Shown here: positions 57,438 to 64,000 of the stretch, in pieces | Position numbering within the stretch: the stretch's first letter is position 1 | Layout of the letters: each line of letters starts with the position of its first letter | DNA from: Deltaproteobacteria bacterium | GTDB taxonomy: Bacteria; Myxococcota_A; Polyangia; GCA-2747355 | Reading direction: 5' to 3' | Assembly: GCA_020633415.1 (NCBI GenBank) | Contig: JACKDQ010000001.1 | Span: forward strand, 372,001-436,000 | DNA: 64,000 nucleotides | Position numbers and translations under genes: made by a program | The notes under the pieces: model-generated | Databases searched by the model: none | Seen by the model: only the letters and a program-made list of their open reading frames with translations | Told to the model about the DNA's origin: nothing

Positions 57438-60400
57438 CGGTTTGCCCGGGCCTGGAACGGCACGACATCGCCGCCAATAATCGGCTGGCGCGTCGCCGCG
57501 ATGCGCTCAGCGATCTTCCGCGCCTTGCGCACTTCCACCGGAAAGCGCGCGATCTCGCTCTCCGATGAGCCAAGCGTGATCACGCCGTTGAGTAGCAGCA
57601 CCTGATAGGTCAAGGCTTCGATGCTGCGCCAATAGGTTAGGGCGCTGAACCGCTCGAGTGACACATCGCGGTCGACGAAACGGCGCTCGTAGTCTGGGTT
57701 TTGGCAGATGTCGGCGATCGTTGCCAGATGCTCAGGCAAGGCGATCGCCGGCACGAATGGCTCGTTGCCGGCACCGGCGCTGCTCGCAGGTTGGTAATAG
57801 GGTGTCGGGATATTGAATGTGCGGTTGCCGTCGACAAAGGCGACTTGGGTGCTTTCGTGCTCCTCGAGCAGCAAGAGGTTGTAGCCCTCAAGCTCGGTCG
57901 GCAGGTTGCTTCCCGCGCGTAGCACGCCGGGGTAGGTGCGCGTCATGGCCTGCTGAACTTTGCGCTTATTGCGTTGGAAGCGCGCAGCAACTTCTTCGTC
58001 TTGCAGCAAGAAATCCACGACGTCGCAGGCCGCCTTTGCTGGGCCGCGGTGCTCGTAGCCCGGCCGGGCGAGCTGGGTATAGATGATACCGGTGTGCACG
58101 CGGGCCCGATGCATCGCTTCGGCAAAAACACCCAATGCCGGGTTCATCCCACGCGGGTCAACAAACGGGTTACCGCAGAAGGTGCTGACCAGCGGCTCAT
58201 AAACTTGGTCGTAGATCTCGCGCGAGAGCGGCAACTTGCGTCGTCCGGCGAGGGTGACAAAGAACAGATTGTTCATCACGCTGTACTCGACAGAAGCGAT
58301 TGTTTCGACGCTGTCGCCGACGTTGATGCGTTGGCCGCGGAACGCGTCGCGCACCGCCTCGCGAGCTGCGTAGACGTCTCCACCGCCATCACGAAAACAG
58401 AGGCAGGTTTGCTCACGTTGGCCGACCAACCGTGGCTGCCAGTCGAGCAACCGATCGAGATCGTGGCGATAGCGCACGACAAGGTCGGTCTTGCCGGCGA
58501 ACTCCAGTCCTGCCCGCAGGCTCGGTTGATCACCGCTGGTTCCCTTGTTCTTGCGCAGCCCGCGAACGAGCACTTGCTTGAGTAGCTGGTGCGGGTCCTC
58601 GACGATCTCCACGGCGCCCTTCGGCGCAGCCTGGTAGTTGTTGATATAGAAGAAGCCGTTGACGCGGGTCGGCGAGAGCACGCCGGCGCGCAGGCAAATT
58701 CCAGGAATCGTCACACGCGGGTTCTTCGGATGATCGAGGTTTGAGAAGTTCCCGCGATTCAGCAGATCGCCAAAGCGCTGCTTCCAGGTCTCTGTGATGT
58801 CGGTCAAACGCATGAAGTCGCCGGTCTCAGTGCCGAAGGCATAGAGCTGGCCATCTTCCCCGCGCCAGAGCGAAAGCATATCACCTGCTAAGATGTCGAT
58901 CCGATCGAGCTCGCTGGCGATCCGATCGCCGCTGATCATCTGCTCCATCATCGCAGTGATCGTCTCGGACTTGCCGGTGCCACTGTCAGCGGAAAAGACC
59001 AGCGTCTTGCGCAGACCATTTTTGAAGGTGATCGTGATCATCGCGCCGTGCACTGGAAAGCCGCCCATGGCGACGACGCGTTCGTTGTGCAATGTTAGCA
59101 AGGATTTCTTAAGGAAGCCGACGTAGTCGGTCGCGTCCTCGCGCGTGACCCAGGCCGTCGGCAGTAGGTGGCCATCCTCGTAGCTATCGATGATGTAGCC
59201 AGTGCGATAGTCATCACCCATCAAGCGCATCGGCACACCGAACAGCAGCACGCCATCGAAACGCGATTGGTTTAGATTCTTGCTGAGTTGAACATCGGCG
59301 ATCTGTGGAAACAGACGTAGCTCATCGCTGATCAAGTGAAAGTAGGCGCGATGTACCGTGAGCAGCATACGGAACGGCCCGACTTGCACGGCCTTGCAGA
59401 CGTAGTCTTCGGGTTCGGCGGTCTGGGGGAAGGTCTGTAGTCGCGCGCGGAAGTAGGCGAGTGGCGGCGCGACGCGCCCACTGTCATCATCGCTGGCGTC
59501 GCGTCGGATGAAGCCGTAGCGGTAGTCGGCGACGCGCTTGCTCGCGCCGGTGGTGCAGTGTGGCGCGGAAGCTAGCGCGGTGGTTGCCCCAGCAAACGGA
59601 CAGCGGCGGATGATCTGATCGAGGTAAAGCGGGGAACCGGCTGCCGGCTCGACGCCGCGCAGAACCTCGTAGCCGACATCGAACGCGCTCTCCGGCTGAT
59701 CGGTCTGAAGCGGCCCGCAAAATACGTGGTAGAGCTCGTTGATCAGGTTGTGAATCTTTGTACCGATGCCGGTGATCACCGCGGACTTCTCCGCGTAGGT
59801 CTTGGCATGTACCGTCGCTGTTAGCACGCGTGCGGTGTCGGCGCCGTGCCAGGCACGGTAGAGCTTAGCGATGATCGCGCTAAAGGTCGCGTCGATGCGC
59901 TGACGATCGTGGTAAGCCGTCTGGCAGGACAGCGGCCCGTAGGCATTTTCGATCTGATCCCAGGACAGGTCGGCAAGTTGGCTAAGTTGCTGATGGGTGC
60001 GACGCAAGAGTCGGCGGTAGATCACACGAAAGGTGCGACTGGCCAGCATCTCGTCGACACTTTCGCAGACTTGGTCGACGTCGACGAAGATCTTATCGGT
60101 GCGCGAGCGGCCTTCTTCGATCGCGAATATTACGCCGCGCTCGGAGTGGTTGATCGGCACGCCGTTACCGTTTGCCGCTTGTTGCGGACGGCTGGCGATC
60201 AGCGGCTCCATGTCGATCGCCGCCCGCGCTAGCGCTTGGTCGCCGTCGCCGAGGATCTGCGGAAGCGCCGACAGTTCGCGATTTGCTTCATCGAAGCGTT
60301 GCCAGTATTCGAACAGTAGGCGGGTAAAGGTTTCAACGGTCAAGCCGAGGCGGTCGTAGCTGTGCTTGTCGCCGTCGATCGGCCCGCCGAGTGAGCCGCG

Positions 60401-63400
60401 AACATAGCCCGCACCTGCGTAGGTAAAGTCGATGCCGCGCTGTTCCGCGATCGCTTCAAGGAAGTCCTGAACGCCGCGCGTGTCCTGGGCATCGCAGAGT
60501 TTGACGCAGAAGTAGAATGCGCCCTGCGGTTCGATGAACGTCAGTTGTTCGCCCTGTCCTGAAGCGCGCAGCAGCGCCAGGCGGGTTTGATCGAGTCGCT
60601 TCTCGACGTCTTCGCGAAGCTGCTTTTCCAGTCGCAGACGCTTGATGCGGCTGACCATCGCGCTGGCTGCGGCGGAGAGATGGCGTACCGTCGCTCCGCG
60701 CTGTTTGAGACGCAGCAGCTCCTCGTAGCCGTCGAGCAACGACAAGAATGCGACCGAAGAAAACGTTTCGTCGGCGCAGTGGTTGAGCTCCTCGCTGAGC
60801 AATGTAGAGAGCCGATGCCAAGGGGACGCTGCCGTGGTGGGGTCGAGCATCGCGCTGGCCATTAGCTCGAGCTGTCGCGTGTAGCGCTTGAGTGTCAGGC
60901 CGCTTTCTAGCTTGAGCTGGGTCAGATAGAGCGAAACATAATGGGGAGCCGAAGCATGGGTGCGAACGAACTCGATCGCTTGCTGGTCGCTCGTGACCAG
61001 CAAGCCAGTGCGGTCGCCGGCGCCCTGAAGGCCTTTGGTCGTCGCACCGACGGTGTAGAGCCGCACTGGTCGCTTAAATTGGCGACGATGCGCTTGATAG
61101 ATCTGCGCCAGGCAGCGATCGCCTTCGCGCGCCTTATGCTGCTTGGTGACGATCTTGTGGTAGGCATTGTCATCGATCACCGCGATGCCATATTCGGCAG
61201 CGATCTGCAGCAGCCTCAGTTGCGTTTCTCGCCGATAAACCACGCCCGTTGGATTGTGGGGCGAGTTGACGACCAGCAGCATTGTGCGACAAAGCAAATC
61301 GAAAACTTCTGGGAAGCGGCGGAACAGATAGCGCAGCGCTTCGAGTCGCTGCAGGAGCGCGAGCGGGTCGATCTCAAATTGCTCGTTCAGCGCGATGCGG
61401 ATCGTGCAATAGGTTGGAAAGTCTCGCTCCGGGAATACGTCGTTGTAGGTCCAGGAGAGCTCGGGCAAGAGCAGCGTTGGGTAGAAGTAGCCTTGCTCGA
61501 TCAGATTGAGCACGGCTTCGATTTCGCTGACCGACGTCGGATCGAGTTCACCTTTGATGTCCGTCAGCGAGCGCTGAGCTTGCTTGACCAGATCCTGGAT
61601 CGGTGAGAGCACATCGCGGATGCGTCGGTCGTAGAAGCCGACGCGCTCGCCGACGGTATCTTCAAGACGGCCGTGCAGCGCGGAAAAGCCGGTGTCGGAC
61701 ATCGCGCGCTTGACCAGAGCTGCTGCACGTCCGGTCAGATTGCCAAACGCTGCTCGTTCGAGGCGGTCGCGCGCCCGGCCTGCTAGACGCTGTGCGGTGT
61801 CGGCTGCGCGATAGACCATCGTGCGAGCGGTGTGCTCGAGCAGCGAAGCGTCCTTGTCTTCGCCGCCTTGCCACTGAGTTGGCGAAAGCGCGCGAAGTTG
61901 TGATTGAGCGATCGCCGCCTCGATCTCGTCGGTGCTGCTTTCCGGGATTTGCAGCCGCCCTTTGAGCTCTTCGAGACGTTGGCGACATTGGCTGAGCTGA
62001 GTTTCGCGAAAGCGTTGGGCGTCGTCGCGCGTGCGCTGTCGATGGTATTCGCCGATCAGCGTGAGCGATCCGCGTCCGCCCCCGGGTACCACCGTCGCGC
62101 GATAGACCTCGTCGGCCTCTGTCGGGTCGGTTGGCAGCCCGGAGTAGAAGTAGCGCATCCACTTTGCGGTCACATCGTCGTGCAAAGCCTGGCTGAGTTG
62201 GTCGACCTTTCCATCAGCCAAGTCGCGCAGAAAGCAAAGCATCCTGCGGAGCTTGGTCAAGGTCATCAGTTCCTTGAGGCCCGATCGCGTCCACTCTTGG
62301 CTGCGTACCGCTTCGAGTGACAACGCGCCGGTCTCTTCGGCGTTCAGCCGCTCGATGCGCTGGTCGTGCGCGTCGATGATTCGCTGCAGGGCCTCGGCGG
62401 AGAATCGCTCGAGGATCAGGCGCAGGTGAAGTTGGGTGTTCGCTGGCCGACCCGCGAAACTGGTCTGGATGTTGCGAAGGGTGCGGGCAACGTGGGGGAA
62501 CAGCGTGTAGACGATCGTTGTGTTCGAGCGTTGAGCGGGCGTTGAGTAGTCGATCAACATCAAGCGGCCGATCACGTGGAGCCAACGACCGTCGTCTTGC
62601 TCGAAGATGCGATGGGGGATTGCCGTGACCCGCACGACGAAGACCTTGTTGGGCTCGGCCTCCATCTGTTCGAGCAGCTGCTGGTTGAGCGCATCGATCG
62701 GTTCTACCACTCGAACCGCGCTCATCCGATCGGCAGGCGTCGCGCTCTGCGCACGCACTTGCCGCGAGCTGAACTTATCGAAAACGTGGCGTTCGATCAG
62801 TTCGATTACGCGCGCCGGACTTTCGGTGAGCACGACGCGGTTGAACAGTCGCCCGCCCTCAAAGTTGGGAAACTCAGCTGCGTCGCGCAAGAACCGCTGT
62901 TCCTCCGCCGCGGTGCAGTAGTGCATTGAGCTGTTGATCAGCTCTTTGATCATTTCCAGCAGCTCAAATAGACGCAGCCGATCGCAGCGCAGTACTTCGA
63001 GCTCTTGCAGAAGATCGTGATACTCGCCGCCAAACAGCGTTTGCCAGACCAACTGGCGCATCGCCTTGGTCACCGGTGGCGTGCCGATCGACAAGCTGTA
63101 TTCGGAAAGTGTCTTGTAGGTGTGCTTGTCGATCTCGACCGGCGTGCCGTCTTCGAGGGTCAGGGTGTGCTCGACGCGTTGGCGCAGGCGTTTGCGAAAC
63201 GCGTCGCGGGCGGCGACGATGCGAAACACGCCCGACACGCCGGTTGGCGGCATCACCTGGTCGAGCAGTGTGTAGCCCAAGCGGTCGAAGGTTTGTTCGT
63301 ACTCACGAACTTGGCGAGCGACCGCTTCTCGCTCGCCGATCGCTGCTTGGTCGAGACGGTCCGGCAGCGCGAGGATCTTGTCGATCTCGGGGATTAATTC

Positions 63401-63484
63401 GGTATGGATTGCGCCCTCATGCATCGAGGCCGCAACTGCCTTTAGCGTGCGGATCCGCTCCGCGAGACTGTCTGAGAGTTCCAT
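57434..63484 (-). CDS. Giant fusion protein: unknown N-terminal region, PLP-aminotransferase-like region, PEP-carboxykinase-like P-loop region
   Basis: About 2016 residues. The frame also permits starts at 63550 (GTG) and 63544 (ATG); the ATG at 63484 is preferred because it leaves 94 bp to the divergent gene at 63579, and the longer N-terminus is low-complexity. Residues 1-650 are helical with coiled-coil-like stretches and no known domain. At about 650-1110 lies a class I aminotransferase fold: VVNSPHNPTGVVYRRE near 738, IDDNAYHKI, the PLP lysine in GATTKGLQGAGDRTGLLV near 815, and EPQGAFYFCVKL at its end. From about 1290 to 1880 comes a region like PEP carboxykinase/HPr kinase: FSADSGTGKSETITAMM near 1495 is a P-loop, preceded by GGFPVHGAMITITFKNG and followed by VTIPGICLRAGVLSP and DLLNRGNFSNL. 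Transfer of a phosphate or amino group may be combined on one chain. No similar fusion is familiar to me. Confidence 0.8.
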   Translation of the reverse strand: MELSDSLAERIRTLKAVAASMHEGAIHTELIPEIDKILALPDRLDQAAIGEREAVARQVREYEQTFDRLGYTLLDQVMPPTGVSGVFRIVAARDAFRKRLRQRVEHTLTLEDGTPVEIDKHTYKTLSEYSLSIGTPPVTKAMRQLVWQTLFGGEYHDLLQELEVLRCDRLRLFELLEMIKELINSSMHYCTAAEEQRFLRDAAEFPNFEGGRLFNRVVLTESPARVIELIERHVFDKFSSRQVRAQSATPADRMSAVRVVEPIDALNQQLLEQMEAEPNKVFVVRVTAIPHRIFEQDDGRWLHVIGRLMLIDYSTPAQRSNTTIVYTLFPHVARTLRNIQTSFAGRPANTQLHLRLILERFSAEALQRIIDAHDQRIERLNAEETGALSLEAVRSQEWTRSGLKELMTLTKLRRMLCFLRDLADGKVDQLSQALHDDVTAKWMRYFYSGLPTDPTEADEVYRATVVPGGGRGSLTLIGEYHRQRTRDDAQRFRETQLSQCRQRLEELKGRLQIPESSTDEIEAAIAQSQLRALSPTQWQGGEDKDASLLEHTARTMVYRAADTAQRLAGRARDRLERAAFGNLTGRAAALVKRAMSDTGFSALHGRLEDTVGERVGFYDRRIRDVLSPIQDLVKQAQRSLTDIKGELDPTSVSEIEAVLNLIEQGYFYPTLLLPELSWTYNDVFPERDFPTYCTIRIALNEQFEIDPLALLQRLEALRYLFRRFPEVFDLLCRTMLLVVNSPHNPTGVVYRRETQLRLLQIAAEYGIAVIDDNAYHKIVTKQHKAREGDRCLAQIYQAHRRQFKRPVRLYTVGATTKGLQGAGDRTGLLVTSDQQAIEFVRTHASAPHYVSLYLTQLKLESGLTLKRYTRQLELMASAMLDPTTAASPWHRLSTLLSEELNHCADETFSSVAFLSLLDGYEELLRLKQRGATVRHLSAAASAMVSRIKRLRLEKQLREDVEKRLDQTRLALLRASGQGEQLTFIEPQGAFYFCVKLCDAQDTRGVQDFLEAIAEQRGIDFTYAGAGYVRGSLGGPIDGDKHSYDRLGLTVETFTRLLFEYWQRFDEANRELSALPQILGDGDQALARAAIDMEPLIASRPQQAANGNGVPINHSERGVIFAIEEGRSRTDKIFVDVDQVCESVDEMLASRTFRVIYRRLLRRTHQQLSQLADLSWDQIENAYGPLSCQTAYHDRQRIDATFSAIIAKLYRAWHGADTARVLTATVHAKTYAEKSAVITGIGTKIHNLINELYHVFCGPLQTDQPESAFDVGYEVLRGVEPAAGSPLYLDQIIRRCPFAGATTALASAPHCTTGASKRVADYRYGFIRRDASDDDSGRVAPPLAYFRARLQTFPQTAEPEDYVCKAVQVGPFRMLLTVHRAYFHLISDELRLFPQIADVQLSKNLNQSRFDGVLLFGVPMRLMGDDYRTGYIIDSYEDGHLLPTAWVTREDATDYVGFLKKSLLTLHNERVVAMGGFPVHGAMITITFKNGLRKTLVFSADSGTGKSETITAMMEQMISGDRIASELDRIDILAGDMLSLWRGEDGQLYAFGTETGDFMRLTDITETWKQRFGDLLNRGNFSNLDHPKNPRVTIPGICLRAGVLSPTRVNGFFYINNYQAAPKGAVEIVEDPHQLLKQVLVRGLRKNKGTSGDQPSLRAGLEFAGKTDLVVRYRHDLDRLLDWQPRLVGQREQTCLCFRDGGGDVYAAREAVRDAFRGQRINVGDSVETIASVEYSVMNNLFFVTLAGRRKLPLSREIYDQVYEPLVSTFCGNPFVDPRGMNPALGVFAEAMHRARVHTGIIYTQLARPGYEHRGPAKAACDVVDFLLQDEEVAARFQRNKRKVQQAMTRTYPGVLRAGSNLPTELEGYNLLLLEEHESTQVAFVDGNRTFNIPTPYYQPASSAGAGNEPFVPAIALPEHLATIADICQNPDYERRFVDRDVSLERFSALTYWRSIEALTYQVLLLNGVITLGSSESEIARFPVEVRKARKIAERIAATRQPIIGGDVVPFQARANR

Positions 63485-63578
63485 CTGCCCTGATTCTACC
63501 CGATTCCGCGGCCGTTGCGGATTATCCAGGTCGCCAAAACCCATCGACACCGCAGAGGATTGTGCCTATGGTGGCGAA

Positions 63579-64000
63579 ATGGAAACCGAAGAAAAGCTCC
63601 AGCGGATGCTTTGGTGGGAGTTTCTCAGCAACGCCGAACTCCTCAAGCGGGCGCGCTTGGACGATTTGGTCGTTACGCTGGCCCAAGAGGTTTCGCAGCA
63701 GCGGCCGCAGCTGGCGGTCAAAGAACTGCTTAGCTCGCCGCTTCTGGAGGCCCTTTCTTATCAGCGACTGAAGGGCGCCGTCGCCGTTCGCGACATGACG
63801 CTGATCAGCAAAACGCCGGCGACGCTCGCCACCGAACTGCGCAGCGACGGCGCGGACTACGACGGTTGCTGTGATGCGGCGGTGCTGTTTCTGGTCGCTA
63901 ACAAACCCGCGAATGCGCAATCGGCGCTGCGCGTTGCCGCGAGTCTCAATCCCAGCCGCACCCGCCATCATTACTTAGGTGCGCTGCTCTATGCGTTGGG
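63579..64000 (+). CDS. Hypothetical protein, 3' end cut by window
   Basis: 140 residues visible from the ATG at 63579, open to the window edge. The N-terminal part is helical (EKLQRMLWWEFLSNAELLKR, DDLVVTLAQEVSQQRPQLAV). The last visible stretch (AAVLFLVANKPANAQSALRV, ASLNPSRTRHHYLGALLYAL) has the look of a TPR unit. No signal peptide. It diverges from the giant fusion gene, with the shared control region of 94 bp between their starts. Confidence 0.72.
   Translation, partial: METEEKLQRMLWWEFLSNAELLKRARLDDLVVTLAQEVSQQRPQLAVKELLSSPLLEALSYQRLKGAVAVRDMTLISKTPATLATELRSDGADYDGCCDAAVLFLVANKPANAQSALRVAASLNPSRTRHHYLGALLYAL

Noticed and set aside
1..64000. tRNA or rRNA genes
   Set aside because: No TPsiC-arm-like GGTTCGAATCC pattern with matching acceptor stem was found outside coding frames.

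Overview
The window looks like chromosomal DNA of a GC-rich Gram-negative bacterium of the Myxococcota / former Deltaproteobacteria type. The main reasons are: a TolQ + TolR + TolR + FHA/AgmX-PglI-like operon of the kind that drives gliding or spore-coat machines in myxobacteria; many secreted lipoproteins with von Willebrand A (VWA), thrombospondin-3 and calcium-loop regions; proteins ending in a MYXO-CTERM-like tail (Gly-Cys, one membrane helix, basic end); and ATG/GTG starts behind clear AGGAG ribosome sites. Taxonomy is inferred from gene content only.

Layout. 1-2037 (minus): iron-type alcohol dehydrogenase (cut by the window edge), an LsrG-like monooxygenase-fold protein, and a CADD-like putative p-aminobenzoate synthase. 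2062-3501: an inverted-repeat element, an unknown secreted protein and a near-perfect 68-bp palindrome. 3637-12671: exported proteins, nearly all lipoproteins, plus one alpha/beta hydrolase; most are on the minus strand. 13024-18525 (plus): ExbB/TolQ, two ExbD/TolR proteins, a large FHA-TonB-like protein, a small membrane protein and a lipoprotein with 14 Asn-Thr-Gly repeats. 18613-20510 (minus): two more envelope proteins. 20602-23779 (minus): PiT phosphate transporter with its DUF47/PhoU-like partner, ElbB, and a PH-domain membrane protein. 24138-25565 (plus): ECF sigma factor and probable NrsF-type membrane anti-sigma factor. 25659-30620 (plus): lipoprotein, then three overlapping genes for a GcvT-like protein and two PYROXD2-like flavoproteins.

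30621-37370 is an accessory, partly decayed stretch: small ORFs, a transposase remnant, aquaporin, an unknown lipoprotein, an exported nitrilase-fold protein and an intact insertion sequence flanked by an 18-bp direct repeat. 37371-41609 holds three consecutive paralogous secreted proteins with the same type of C-terminal tail. 41665-48045 is a probable lipid-export cassette (TatT-like lipoprotein, RND/MMPL transporter, LolA-like protein, outer-membrane barrel). 48250-52418 has a PhnD-like binding protein, an aminotransferase, a DUF938 methyltransferase and a sugar-nucleotide epimerase.

52464-63484 (minus) is a chain of four genes: a very large protein (about 2016 residues) joining an unknown N-terminal region, a PLP-aminotransferase-like region and a PEP-carboxykinase-like P-loop region; then a RetSat/CRTISO-like flavoprotein overlapping it by 4 bp; then fused aspartokinase-homoserine dehydrogenase and homoserine kinase, again overlapping by 4 bp. 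The large fusion protein is the strongest candidate for something undescribed. A last gene running off the right edge starts at 63579. I saw no rRNA, tRNA or CRISPR array.
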